64,000 bases of DNA from NCBI RefSeq assembly GCF_020169515.1, contig NZ_JAHMHW010000011.1:1-64000 (forward strand), written 5' to 3'. The position numbers were made by a program, and so were the translations under genes. Below, piece by piece: positions 1 to 8,704 of the stretch (positions within the stretch are counted from its first letter, which is position 1; each line of letters starts with the position of its first letter). Source of the stretch: Paenibacillus vietnamensis (lineage in GTDB: Bacteria > Bacillota > Bacilli > Paenibacillales > Paenibacillaceae). Below the pieces are notes generated by a model. The model was not told the origin of the DNA, ran no database searches, and saw only the letters and a list, made by a program, of their open reading frames with translations.

Positions 1-54
1 TAGAGCACCTGGTTTGGGACCAGGGGGTCGCATGTTCAAATCGTGTCATCCCGA
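1..54 (+). tRNA. tRNA-Pro(UGG), 5' end cut off by the window
   Basis: The 3' three quarters of a tRNA are visible. The anticodon arm has stem 8-12/20-24 and loop 13-19 with anticodon TGG at 15-17. The T arm has stem 30-34/42-46 and loop TTCAAAT. The 3' acceptor strand is at 47-53 and the discriminator A at 54; no CCA is encoded. The acceptor 5' strand and part of the D arm lie before the window. UGG reads proline codons. Confidence 0.93.
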
Positions 55-57
55 TAA

Positions 58-106
58 TATAACAAACCCTTTATCCAATTTGGATAAAGGGTTTGTTATA
101 TTTTTA
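58..106 (+). terminator. Intrinsic terminator after tRNA-Pro
   Basis: A perfect 19-bp inverted repeat (58-76 with 82-100) with a 5-nt loop is followed by a T tract, directly after the tRNA. It ends the tRNA transcript. Confidence 0.9.
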
Positions 107-246
107 GGATTCAGGACAGAATTGCAGCGATTGATCGTGCAAAACGGCTGCAGTAGGCATGCATACAGTCAAGTGGTTATTTACCTACGTAGTATAAGAT
201 ACACATGCATGCAAAATCATGAGTATCTTCCGTTAGGAGTGATGTT

Positions 247-528
247 ATGACCCATATGGGAAATAAAGGACCCATGAGACAAGTGCCGCAGTCTCCTCCT
301 CCCTCATTCATACCGCCGCGGCCTCCTGTTTCTTATATCGTCGACTGCGTTTACCAGTACACCTATGTTTGGCTCATATCCGGCGAGAACTTCTGGTTTT
401 ACCCGACATATGTCGATATGAACGGTGTTGCGGGATATAGATGGAGCGGATCATTCTGGTACTTCTATGGTATCGATCCGCGACTCATCGACGCCGTATC
501 GTGTCCTCCGATTCCTACCCTTTACTGA
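247..528 (+). CDS. Small Pro- and aromatic-rich protein of unknown function
   Basis: 93 aa. The ATG is preceded by TAGGAG seven bases upstream, so the start is well supported. The first 30 residues are rich in proline (PPPSFIPPRPP). The rest is dense in Tyr, Trp and Phe with two cysteines, near residues 34 and 86. There is no signal peptide or membrane helix. I recall similar short aromatic proteins in bacilli, some with an uninformative transporter label, but nothing here suggests transport; a coat-like or surface structural role would be a guess. It is a single gene bounded by terminators. Confidence 0.7.
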   Translation: MTHMGNKGPMRQVPQSPPPSFIPPRPPVSYIVDCVYQYTYVWLISGENFWFYPTYVDMNGVAGYRWSGSFWYFYGIDPRLIDAVSCPPIPTLY

Positions 529-536
529 CACAAAAA

Positions 537-580
537 ACAGAGTGCGGGTGATTCGCTTCACTCACCGGACTCTGTTAGTG
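537..580 (+). terminator. Probable terminator after the small aromatic protein gene
   Basis: The arms ACAGAGT (537-543) and ACTCTGT (569-575) pair, with further internal pairing between GGGTGA and TCACC. The following T tract is short, so termination strength is uncertain. Confidence 0.5.
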
Positions 581-694
581 ATATTTTGGACAACCTCGAG
601 TTAGAAAAATCAAAAAAGCAGAGGGAAGATATGTTATTCTAGGAATTAAAATGAGTATAAAAATTAGTAGAGATTTATAGGAGATCAAAATTTT

Positions 695-1609
695 ATGCGA
701 GAACGTACGGTATTTCTTAAATTATGGGGCGTCTCCCTGCTGTGGGGAGGCAATTACGTGGCGAGCGCGTACATGTTACGCGATTTCTCGCCGATTTTTC
801 TGTCTTTTGCGCGATTGGTCGTCATGTCGCTTTTCCTGATCTCGGTGGCTATCATCAACAAATCGATGCGGCGGCCGACGAAACGCGAATGGGGCCTCTT
901 GCTTATGGCAGGCATAACCGGCACGCTGATCAATCAGCTGTTTTATTTTACCGGCTTACAGGAATCGACCGCGGGCAACGCCGCGCTGATTATCGCGCTC
1001 TCTCCGATCGCGACCACGCTGCTTTCGCGTATCTTCCTGAAGGAGACCATCACCGGGCAAAAGCTGGCCGGCGCCGTAATGGCGCTCATTGGCGTCGTCT
1101 GCATCGTCCTGTACGGCGGTAAGGAGCTGGGCATCTCCCACGGTGACGTGTATCTGCTGGTAGCCATGCTCGGCATGTCGGTGAGCCTGCTGTTCATCCG
1201 CAAGCTGACGACGGGAATGTCCTCGTACGAGGTGACGATATACTCCACGGTGATCGGCACGATCCTCATGTCGCCGGCCGTCGCGGTTGAAGCGGTAAAC
1301 GGCGATCTTCACGCGAGCCATCAGGTGTTTATGTGGGCGCTGCTCGTCTGTGTCGCCGTCATCGGCCAGGGGCTGGCGGGCTTCTGGTGGAACTCAGGGA
1401 TAGCGGTAGCCGGAGCGTCCATGAGCGCCATGTTCATGAATATTCCACCGTTCATTGCGATCATCGTCAGCCATTTCGTGCTGGGCGATCCGATCCTGCT
1501 CGCGCAGATCGGCGGCGGGGTGCTGATTTTGGCCGGCGTCGCGATCACGAACCTCAAGAGGCGGCTGCCGCCAGAGCCGAAGGCCGGATTGGGCGTCAAG
1601 GGTGTTTAA
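695..1609 (+). CDS. EamA-family (DMT superfamily) membrane exporter
   Basis: 304 aa, about ten hydrophobic helices arranged as two EamA repeats (roughly residues 7-140 and 155-290), the usual size for this family. Typical EamA text is present, such as LLWGGNYVASAYMLRDFSP near the N-terminus and the ESTAGNAALIIALSPI stretch. Family members export amino acids or other small metabolites; the substrate cannot be read here. A GGAG ribosome site lies about ten bases before the ATG. It is convergent with the AraC gene, the stop codons being adjacent. Confidence 0.9.
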   Translation: MRERTVFLKLWGVSLLWGGNYVASAYMLRDFSPIFLSFARLVVMSLFLISVAIINKSMRRPTKREWGLLLMAGITGTLINQLFYFTGLQESTAGNAALIIALSPIATTLLSRIFLKETITGQKLAGAVMALIGVVCIVLYGGKELGISHGDVYLLVAMLGMSVSLLFIRKLTTGMSSYEVTIYSTVIGTILMSPAVAVEAVNGDLHASHQVFMWALLVCVAVIGQGLAGFWWNSGIAVAGASMSAMFMNIPPFIAIIVSHFVLGDPILLAQIGGGVLILAGVAITNLKRRLPPEPKAGLGVKGV

Positions 1610-2608
1610 TTACTTGCGGGCTGTATCTCCGAGACTTTTCCTGTATTCGGCAGGCGAGCAGTTGAACTTGCGTTTAAAGATCCGATAAAAAAAGTTTATG
1701 TTTTCATAACCTACTTCATTGGCAACCGTCTGTACGCTAACATCCGTATTTTTAAGGAGGAGGCAAGCCTGGCTAATTCGGATCTGGTGAACCAGATCGA
1801 TGAAACTGCTCCCTGTGATCATTTTAAGGATCTTGCCCAGGTAGTTAGGGTTAAAGTTGAAATGCCGGGCCAGAGACTCCAGCGTTACGGTCTTAAAGTT
1901 GACTTGAAGATAATGGATGATATCTGTGATTTGTGTATTTTTCAAAGCAGAATAATTTCGCTCATTCACATCTCCCTTATACATACGGAGCATCTCTGCG
2001 AACAGAATGACCATATACGAGTTGATAATTTCGTCGGAGCAGGGCTGTTTATCAAAGAACTCGCAAAGAATAGTGTTCATGATGCGGCTAATTTTCTCGT
2101 TTTCGCCGGAATGGATCAGGATATATTCGTTGGACTGCTTGTTTTCGTAGATGGCATGGGTGAGAAAGCTCGAAAAGATGTCATTCCCGGAAAGCCTGCT
2201 CAGGAAAGCCCAGTCAAAATAACTTTTTCGCATGAGGCAGTTTATGATGATGTCATCTTTGCCTGTATTCTCGATGGAATGATAGGTGTTGGTGTCGAGG
2301 ATACAAAGCTCACCCTGCTTCATCGACACTTTTTTGTTGTTTATCGTCTGGTGGCATTCACCGGAGTAGATATAAATCAATTCAATGAAGGAATGACGAT
2401 GACTGTCAACAGGATCAAAACGAGTGTGTGCCGAGAAGGTGATATCTTGCCCCGGGGGGATGAATATGGCTTCATCTAAGGTATCGGAGTGGAGCTCGGC
2501 ATATTCCTGTTTGACAGCCTTCTTTTCCTCCAGAGTTTCGCAAGCCTCTAATAATGTCTCTATGACGGTATATTTTCGTAAAAAGGAGTCAAGCTCCGCA
2601 TCTGTCAT
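1610..2608 (-). CDS. AraC-family regulator with N-terminal cupin domain
   Basis: 332 aa. An N-terminal cupin fold (about 60-140, with HRHSFIELIYIYSGE) would sense a ligand. The C-terminal AraC double helix-turn-helix (about 230-328) ends in the usual NINFFYRIFKRKFNCSPAEYR pattern. GAGGGGTG before the ATG supports the start. It is divergent from the alpha-L-rhamnosidase gene with about 190 bp between them, so it probably controls that gene. The ligand is unknown; rhamnose or a rhamnoside is a contextual guess. Confidence 0.9.
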   Translation of the reverse strand: MTDAELDSFLRKYTVIETLLEACETLEEKKAVKQEYAELHSDTLDEAIFIPPGQDITFSAHTRFDPVDSHRHSFIELIYIYSGECHQTINNKKVSMKQGELCILDTNTYHSIENTGKDDIIINCLMRKSYFDWAFLSRLSGNDIFSSFLTHAIYENKQSNEYILIHSGENEKISRIMNTILCEFFDKQPCSDEIINSYMVILFAEMLRMYKGDVNERNYSALKNTQITDIIHYLQVNFKTVTLESLARHFNFNPNYLGKILKMITGSSFIDLVHQIRISQACLLLKNTDVSVQTVANEVGYENINFFYRIFKRKFNCSPAEYRKSLGDTARK

Positions 2609-2797
2609 ATTCAGACACCCCTCACATGCCTTTTACCATGTATATTTCCTATTATACCGGATGTCGAACTTAATGTAGAGCTTCGTGCTAGTCACAAATG
2701 GTCATGTTTTTAAGCTTCTATCGTCATTTATCATTGTCCCGAAAACCTGTAAAGTTGCTTAATAAGGGCAAACTAATTACAGAAAATGAGGGATTTA

Positions 2798-5440
2798 ATG
2801 TTACGCATAGGGCAAGTAACGGTAGATTATTTGGTCAATCCTGTCGGTATAACTAAACCGCCGCAATTCGGATGGAAGATTGAAAGCGATAAATCTAATG
2901 TCATGCAAACAACGTATCGCCTGCAAATTGCTTACGATCGGGACTTCCAAAAGCTTGTTTTTGACAGCGGCATCGTGGAAAGTGAACAATCCGTTCATGT
3001 GGAAGCCGAAGGCTTGGAGCTTTCTTCATCAACGAGATATTATTTGAAGGTTAAAATGACAGACGGCTCGGAGGAAAGTGATTGGAGTCAGACGGCATTT
3101 TTCACTACGGCTTTATTAAGTCATGAGGAGTGGAGGGGCGAATTCGTTTCTGCGGAAACAAAAGCAGATGCCGCGAATTCCAAGGTGACCCGTCTCCGCC
3201 GCCGGTTTGATGCGCAGTCCGGTATCGCTTCCGCCGTAGTTTATTCTACTGCATTGGGACTGTATAAGCTTTATATCAACGGTAAAAGAGTCGGCGAAGA
3301 TGAGCTCGCTCCCGGCTGGACCTCTTACAGAAAACATCTGCTTTACCAGACGTATGACGTCACGGAGCTCGTACAAAGCGGAGAAAATGCCATCGGAGCG
3401 ATGCTCGGGGCAGGCTGGTATAAGGGATTAATGGGATTCGCAGGCTTGAGGAACCATTATGGGGAGCAAACCGCTTTATTGTGCCAGCTGGAGATTACTT
3501 ATACCGATGGCTCCAAGAATGTTGTCGTCACGGATAAAAGCTGGAAAGGTGCGGATTCTCCCGTATTATTTTCTGAAATTTATGATGGTGAAGTCTATGA
3601 CGCAAGGCTTGAGGAAGATGGATGGCATTGCCCGCATTATGACGATGAAGCCTGGAAGCCGGTGGAGCTTGTTGACTACGATACCTCGGTGCTGACCTCA
3701 CAGACAGGATGCAAGGGGAAAGAAATCGACCGAATCCCGGCAAAAGAACTGATCATTACGCCGCAGGGAGATACGGTCATCAACTTCGGACAAAATCTGA
3801 CCGGCTGGGTTCATTTTAAAGTGAAAGGGCAAGCGGGAGAATGCGTTGAGCTGAATCATTTTGAGGTTCTGGATGCAGCAGGAAATGTATACCTGGATAA
3901 CCTCAGACAAGCGAAACAAACGGTCAGTTACACGCTGAAAGGCGGGGAAGAGGAAAGCTTTCATCCTCATTTCACCTTTCAGGGATTCCAGTATATTAAG
4001 GTAGCTAAATATCCGGGAGAAATCGATTTAAAAAATTTTGAGGCCGTTTCCGTTCATTCGGAAATGACGCCTACAGGAACGTTCGAATGCTCCAATAAGG
4101 ACATTAATCAATTGCACCATAATATTCTCTGGGGTATGAAAGGCAATTTTGTAGATGTTCCAACCGACTGCCCTCAAAGGAATGAGCGCTTGGGCTGGAC
4201 CGGCGATGCTCAGATTTTCTGCAGGACGGCAAGTTACCTTATGGACACATATACCTTTTTCAGCAAGTGGCTTAAAGATGTGAAAGCGGACCAGACAGCT
4301 GAAGGCGGCGTGCCTCATGTTGTTCCGGATATCGTGTCGGGCAAAGCGGACGATGACTGGCTTTTGGGGCAGGGGAGCCATTCGGCGGCAGCCTGGGCGG
4401 ACGTTGCGGTCATTATGCCTTGGACATTATATCTTCAATACGGCGATACTCGAATATTGGAAGAACAATACGGCAGTATGAAAGCATGGATCGATTTCAT
4501 GCAAGAGCATGCGGTTAACGGGATTTGGAATTACAAGCTTCAATTCGGCGACTGGGTTGCTCTGGATGCGAAGGAAGGCAGTTATTTTGGAGCTACTCCC
4601 AATGATTTGGTGGCTACTGCGTATTATGCGTATTCGACCGAGTTATTTTCGAAAATAGCAAAGAAATTAGGTAAAGAAGAGGACTACCACAAGTATTCGA
4701 CATTGCATCTCGAGATCGTTAAAACCTTCCAAAACGAATTTTTCACCCCTACCGGAAGAATGGCGGCCAGGACTCAGACTGCGCATATTGTTGCCTTGTA
4801 TTTTAATCTGGTGCCGGATGCATTCAGGCAGAGAACGATTCATACGCTGATTGAATTGCTGGAGGAGAACGATGGACATCTTGTCACCGGGTTTGTAGGT
4901 ACGCCGTATTTTTGCCATGCCCTGAGCCAAAATGGCCGTTTAAAGGAAGCATATGAGCTGCTGTTAAAAGATGATTTTCCGTCATGGCTGTATCAGGTGA
5001 AGGCTGGCGCAACAACCATATGGGAGCATTGGGACGGGATCAAGCCGGATGGAACGATGTGGAGTCCCGATATGAACTCCTTTAACCATTATGCTTACGG
5101 CGCCATTGGAGAATGGCTGTATCGGGCGGCAGCGGGGATCGAAGCGGATGAATGTGAAGCAGGTTATAAACATACGATCATCCAACCTCATGTAGGCGGT
5201 GGCTTGGAGTATGTAAAAGCTAGCTATTCCAGTGTGTATGGAGATATTTCAGTGTCATGGAACGTTGCAGGGAATAAGGTTCATCTTGAGGTTGCCATTC
5301 CTCCTAACACCTCCGCTACCATTGTACTCGAACAGGCAAAATCAGTGGCCTCCGGCATGGAGAATGAATTTGCGCGGAATGAGAAAGGGCTTAGCACGAA
5401 GGTTGGATCAGGGAAATATAGCTTTTCTTATTGGATATAG
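2798..5440 (+). CDS. GH78 alpha-L-rhamnosidase
   Basis: 880 aa from ATG 2798, chosen because TGAGGG sits five bases upstream; an in-frame ATG at 2786 lacks such a site. Order: fibronectin-like N-terminal domain (about 10-105), two beta-sandwich domains, (alpha/alpha)6 barrel, C-terminal beta domain. The GH78 motif DCPQRNERLGWTGDAQ lies near residues 457-472 and carries acidic catalytic residues. The family removes terminal alpha-L-rhamnose from plant polysaccharides and glycosides. No signal peptide is present, so it should act on imported oligosaccharides. It is divergent from an AraC regulator. Confidence 0.95.
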   Translation: MLRIGQVTVDYLVNPVGITKPPQFGWKIESDKSNVMQTTYRLQIAYDRDFQKLVFDSGIVESEQSVHVEAEGLELSSSTRYYLKVKMTDGSEESDWSQTAFFTTALLSHEEWRGEFVSAETKADAANSKVTRLRRRFDAQSGIASAVVYSTALGLYKLYINGKRVGEDELAPGWTSYRKHLLYQTYDVTELVQSGENAIGAMLGAGWYKGLMGFAGLRNHYGEQTALLCQLEITYTDGSKNVVVTDKSWKGADSPVLFSEIYDGEVYDARLEEDGWHCPHYDDEAWKPVELVDYDTSVLTSQTGCKGKEIDRIPAKELIITPQGDTVINFGQNLTGWVHFKVKGQAGECVELNHFEVLDAAGNVYLDNLRQAKQTVSYTLKGGEEESFHPHFTFQGFQYIKVAKYPGEIDLKNFEAVSVHSEMTPTGTFECSNKDINQLHHNILWGMKGNFVDVPTDCPQRNERLGWTGDAQIFCRTASYLMDTYTFFSKWLKDVKADQTAEGGVPHVVPDIVSGKADDDWLLGQGSHSAAAWADVAVIMPWTLYLQYGDTRILEEQYGSMKAWIDFMQEHAVNGIWNYKLQFGDWVALDAKEGSYFGATPNDLVATAYYAYSTELFSKIAKKLGKEEDYHKYSTLHLEIVKTFQNEFFTPTGRMAARTQTAHIVALYFNLVPDAFRQRTIHTLIELLEENDGHLVTGFVGTPYFCHALSQNGRLKEAYELLLKDDFPSWLYQVKAGATTIWEHWDGIKPDGTMWSPDMNSFNHYAYGAIGEWLYRAAAGIEADECEAGYKHTIIQPHVGGGLEYVKASYSSVYGDISVSWNVAGNKVHLEVAIPPNTSATIVLEQAKSVASGMENEFARNEKGLSTKVGSGKYSFSYWI

Positions 5441-5528
5441 ATTTGGTGAAAATGCCGGGCACTTTCGTGTTCCGCATTTTTCAACGTGATACAATATCTC
5501 TAAAATAATCGGACAATGGAGGGAATAG

Positions 5529-5867
5529 ATGATTCATTTTCTATGTCACTATTTCGACGAATCAATTGGACCTTTTCGCAACTTATCGGACTTGGAACAA
5601 GAAGAAGCGGAACGAGTTTTAAACGAAATTCGTGTTAAGGGGAAAGGATTTGCAAGCAAAAGATCCAGTGATTATCTTTCCATTCGAAGAAAACTTGAAT
5701 TAAAGGCACGAGAGTTGTTCATTTTAAAGGGCGGAAAGCCTAGCCGAATGTACCCTCATTACATGACTGTAGGAAAATGCCCCTGGCTCCTGGAATGGTT
5801 CGAGCATGGTAAAGAACTCCATATCCCCTTTTCAGATTTTGACCCGGATACAATAAGTTTTACTTAA
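5529..5867 (+). CDS. Conserved-looking protein of unknown function
   Basis: 112 aa, ATG preceded by GGAGGG. A charged, helical soluble protein (DLEQEEAERVLNEIR, then a basic middle) ending in an aromatic patch (CPWLLEWFEHGKELHIPFSDFD). No family is recognised. The reading frame downstream of the TAA stays open to 6176 except for that one stop, so a read-through or broken longer gene cannot be excluded, but the intervening stretch is a structured repeat, not protein-like. Confidence 0.7.
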   Translation: MIHFLCHYFDESIGPFRNLSDLEQEEAERVLNEIRVKGKGFASKRSSDYLSIRRKLELKARELFILKGGKPSRMYPHYMTVGKCPWLLEWFEHGKELHIPFSDFDPDTISFT

Positions 5868-5874
5868 GATATAG

Positions 5875-5972
5875 GAAAGTATAAGTTTTACTCCTATACT
5901 GACGCCTATATCTCACCGCGAAACGAAAGCTATTGCCGCCAAAGGACGGCGATAGCCGTTTACGCTTGCGGG
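5875..5972 (+). repeat. Structured intergenic repeat, copy 1
   Basis: About 90 bp resembling 10790-10880. It can form a small hairpin (AGTATA with TATACT) and then a long one: outer pairing of GCGAAACG with CGTTTACGC, inner pairing of GCTATTGCCGCC with GGACGGCGATAGC around an AAA loop. It lies just 3' of a gene. See findings. Confidence 0.65.
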
Positions 5973-5975
5973 GAT

Positions 5976-6176
5976 TTGTTTCCGACGATGAGATATCAGG
6001 ATGGCAGGAGCTATCGAGGTCAGGTTTATACGTCAAACGAAATCATTCAGGTCATAAATGAATTTGGTATGCCGCAAAAATGGAACAGTGACGGTAATCA
6101 TGGACCGGAGAGGTACATTGAAGTACAAGTTTGGGATGATAAACCGTTAACCACGTGGTTGCTGCTTAACGGGTAA
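5976..6176 (+). CDS. Possible small hypothetical protein
   Basis: 66 aa from TTG 5976, or 62 aa from ATG 5988; neither has a well-spaced ribosome site. The residues look coding (a basic and aromatic mix with PERYIEVQVWDDKPLTTWLL), but no family is recognised. It begins immediately after the structured repeat and is in frame with the gene ending at 5867. It may be the remaining 3' end of a damaged gene. Confidence 0.35.
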   Translation: MFPTMRYQDGRSYRGQVYTSNEIIQVINEFGMPQKWNSDGNHGPERYIEVQVWDDKPLTTWLLLNG

Positions 6177-6212
6177 GTATAGTGACAAAATATTAGTCTA
6201 ATAAACAATAGG

Positions 6213-6241
6213 AAGCCCGCGAATAAACGTTGGGCTTTTGT
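6213..6241 (+). terminator. Intrinsic terminator
   Basis: AAGCCC (6213-6218) pairs with GGGCTT (6232-6237) and is followed by T residues. It closes the block of small genes before the sigma-factor relic. Confidence 0.7.
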
Positions 6242-6311
6242 TATTTATGAATACACTCTTTTTTTGAACGAAACCAAGTTATGGCTTGTCTATATATTGA
6301 GGTGATAAGAA

Positions 6312-6494
6312 TTGAGTCAAAATTCATTGAGATATCTAACGGAAATGGACTCATTAACGTTAGAGAACCTGATGAAGGAATATGGGCAAGATGTTGGAAC
6401 GTGATTTCATTTAGAGGGAGTCTTCCGTAAAAACATGGTTGTTGAAAATAACCAGAAATATTAGTTATAACTATCGAAACTCGGCATTTTTAAG
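6312..6494 (+). pseudogene. Broken ECF RNA polymerase sigma factor
   Basis: TTG 6312 has a good GAGGTGAT site and opens a typical ECF sigma N-terminus (LTEMDSLTLENLMKEYGQDV). A one-base loss near 6395 shifts the frame to a stop (TGA 6402-6404). The next frame resumes with NVISF and then, after another missing base near 6416, with a region 2 tail (ESSVKTWLLKITRN, then a Tyr-Asn-Tyr-Arg stretch). About 20-30 residues between these pieces and all of region 4 are gone. The gene therefore cannot make a working sigma factor. The downstream membrane gene is intact and keeps its own ribosome site. Confidence 0.82.
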
Positions 6495-6508
6495 GGAGGA
6501 TTATAGTT

Positions 6509-7318
6509 ATGAGCCATTTAAATCCTGATTGGTACAAGTCACTGCAAGCTGACCCTTTAAAAGAGAAAACATTTACCGAAAAGCTGGCACGATCAATCAT
6601 GACTGAGACTAAACGACCGGTTACACAACGAAGTAAAAAAATGCTTCGCATTTCATTCGTGAGCATTGCGATTCTAAGCATTGGAGTAGCTTTGATAATT
6701 CGTGATGGGAATTTTCTTAAATTACCGCTAAATGCTGATAACATTTTTTCGGTAGAAGATTCTATTCATCAAACCAACACCATTGATGCAATCGAGGGTG
6801 AAAAAACTCAAGACCAGGTGTATGTCACGCAAGGAGGAAAGATTCCAGCTCCAACAGAAATTCCTGTACAACCCGGTCAAGGTACTTTACCGCGTGGGAC
6901 TATAGATATATCAGAAGTGCCGGCAGAGGAGAATCTTGTTCCAAGATCCATTGAAAGTTCCATTGACCCAAATTCTGTTTTGAAGGAAACTGAAATTCGA
7001 GCAACTAAAACCGATGAAGAGGGATTAATCCTTCGTACAAGATATACGGAGCTTAATGGTACTGAAATTATGTTCACTCAAGCTCCAGCATTTATGGATG
7101 AGGATGGTACCATTCAGTTTGTGCAGGACAGATATGATCGAGAAACTGTTGAACTAACACTAATTAACGGACATACTGCCGCATATGTGGATGGAGAGGG
7201 TAGAAAAGTTGTCCATTTTATTAGTAAAGACCATTTTTTCACCGCTTCTACTTCTTCTTTGAACGGTACGATTGAAAATTGTATAAATATTATGGAACAA
7301 ATTCAACTAAATGAATGA
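6509..7318 (+). CDS. Membrane anti-sigma-like partner of the broken ECF sigma gene
   Basis: 269 aa, ATG preceded by AGGGAGGA. The N-terminus (about 1-45) is cytoplasmic and charged, a single helix follows (about 46-64, LRISFVSIAILSIGVALII), and the remainder is an extracytoplasmic domain. This is the layout of single-pass proteins encoded directly after ECF sigma genes in Bacillales; no zinc-binding HxxxCxxC motif is visible. With its sigma gene destroyed it is an orphan that may sequester another sigma factor or do nothing. The anti-sigma role is inferred from position. Confidence 0.7.
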   Translation: MSHLNPDWYKSLQADPLKEKTFTEKLARSIMTETKRPVTQRSKKMLRISFVSIAILSIGVALIIRDGNFLKLPLNADNIFSVEDSIHQTNTIDAIEGEKTQDQVYVTQGGKIPAPTEIPVQPGQGTLPRGTIDISEVPAEENLVPRSIESSIDPNSVLKETEIRATKTDEEGLILRTRYTELNGTEIMFTQAPAFMDEDGTIQFVQDRYDRETVELTLINGHTAAYVDGEGRKVVHFISKDHFFTASTSSLNGTIENCINIMEQIQLNE

Positions 7319-7446
7319 CCAAACAGATTAGGAGATGCTGATCTAAAGGCCATGCTCTTGGTGTTGAAACGAGATCAGTATGCTAAAAGGGGAAGCGCTG
7401 CCTGATTGGTTTGATAGGGGATAAGTGAATTTCAAGGGAAGTAGAT

Positions 7447-7486
7447 GAAAACGGCCGAAATCGCTCGATTCCAGCCGTTTTCTTTC
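7447..7486. terminator. Terminator between convergent genes
   Basis: GAAAACGGC (7447-7455) pairs with GCCGTTTTC (7474-7482), with runs of A and T on either side. It can serve the membrane protein gene on the plus strand and the epoxide hydrolase gene on the minus strand. Confidence 0.75.
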
Positions 7487-7496
7487 ATCTGATCAT

Positions 7497-8579
7497 TTAG
7501 CGCAGCGACTTGAATGCGGCGCGGAGTTCGGCAGTGAAAAGCTCTGGCTGCTCCCACGCCGCGAAGTGTCCGCCTTTGTCGAGCTTGTTGTAATACATCA
7601 GTTTGGGATACGCCCGTTCCGCCCAACTTTTCGGCGCTTGATAGAGCTCGTCCGGAAAGACGCTCACGGCAGCCGGGATGGAGACGCCCTTGACGGTGAA
7701 AAAGGGGTACTTGTTCTCCCAGTAGAGTCGAGCCGAAGAAATCGCCGTGTTAGTTAGCCAGTAGAGCGTGATGTTATCGAGGACATCGTCCCGCGTAAGG
7801 CCTCCGGGGTGTCCGGCAAAAGCCTTCGAGATCAGCTCCAGACTACGCGCGTCATGGTCAATCATAAAAGCTGCCAAACCGACGGGCGAATCAGCCAGTC
7901 CGGTCAGCGTCTGCGGGCGCGTCCCCATGATTTGGGCGTTGCCGATGTGGTTGTACACGTAGTCCAACTGCTTGTACGCACGCTGTTCGTCATCTGAGAG
8001 ACCGGAGGGCGGCGGGTTGCCGCACCTGAGCGCCTTATCAATGTAGGCCGGAACCGTACCAGGCATGTTGGAGTGAATGCCAACCAGTCCCGGAGCTTTC
8101 TGCACAGCCATCAAATCCGTAACAATCGCACCCCAGTCGCCGCCCTGCGCCACATATTTTGTATATCCAAGGCGCTTCATCAGCTCTGCCCAGGCACGTG
8201 CTATATGGTCGGGATCCCAGCCGGTTGTGGTTGGCTTGCCCGAAAATCCGTAGCCAGGCATCGATGGGATCACCAGATCGAAGGCGTCCGATGCCTTTCC
8301 GCCGTATGCCGTGGGATTGGTCAACGGCTCTATGATTTTCAGCAGCTCGATGATCGAGCCTGGCCATCCGTGCGTGATGATGAGCGGCAAAGCTATGCGA
8401 TTGCGCAATTCAGTAAGCCCCGCTTCCGGAACATTCACATGAAACGGACGAATGGCTTTGGATTTTGGGGGATTTGCATGCGGATACCCGCCAGTAGCAT
8501 TTGCATTAGTGCCGCAGACCGTCAACCCCAGGGACAGGATCAAAGTTATTGCCAAACGAAACCAGTATCTGCTGCTCAT
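7497..8579 (-). CDS. Epoxide hydrolase (alpha/beta hydrolase) with an internal in-frame deletion
   Basis: 360 aa. A hydrophobic N-terminal export signal ends near residue 28 (the LTVC stretch is a poor lipobox). A short piece of the epoxide-hydrolase N-terminal domain follows ([20 protein letters not shown]). Then it jumps directly to [11 protein letters not shown], where family members normally have about 70 more residues. The oxyanion HGWPG, the nucleophile motif GGDWGA and the histidine in [10 protein letters not shown] are all present. Only a weak GGAG site lies before the ATG. Activity is doubtful because part of the N-terminal domain is lost. The sequence resembles proteobacterial enzymes, so transfer is possible. 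Confidence 0.85.
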   Translation of the reverse strand: MSSRYWFRLAITLILSLGLTVCGTNANATGGYPHANPPKSKAIRPFHVNVPEAGLTELRNRIALPLIITHGWPGSIIELLKIIEPLTNPTAYGGKASDAFDLVIPSMPGYGFSGKPTTTGWDPDHIARAWAELMKRLGYTKYVAQGGDWGAIVTDLMAVQKAPGLVGIHSNMPGTVPAYIDKALRCGNPPPSGLSDDEQRAYKQLDYVYNHIGNAQIMGTRPQTLTGLADSPVGLAAFMIDHDARSLELISKAFAGHPGGLTRDDVLDNITLYWLTNTAISSARLYWENKYPFFTVKGVSIPAAVSVFPDELYQAPKSWAERAYPKLMYYNKLDKGGHFAAWEQPELFTAELRAAFKSLR

Positions 8580-8704
8580 AAGTTGTAATAACGCTCCATT
8601 CGGGAGTTTTTTATGGATACCCCTCCGTTATATTCCATCTAAAGTGCACTTCTTATTCCACTTTGATGAAGCCGGAGCAGACGTTACGTTAACGGGCATG
8701 CTTT

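Noticed and set aside
5529..6176. One gene interrupted by a single stop codon at 5865-5867
   Set aside because: The frame is open on both sides, but the 100 bp after the stop are a structured repeat also found at 10790-10880, so the translated bridge is not protein-like.
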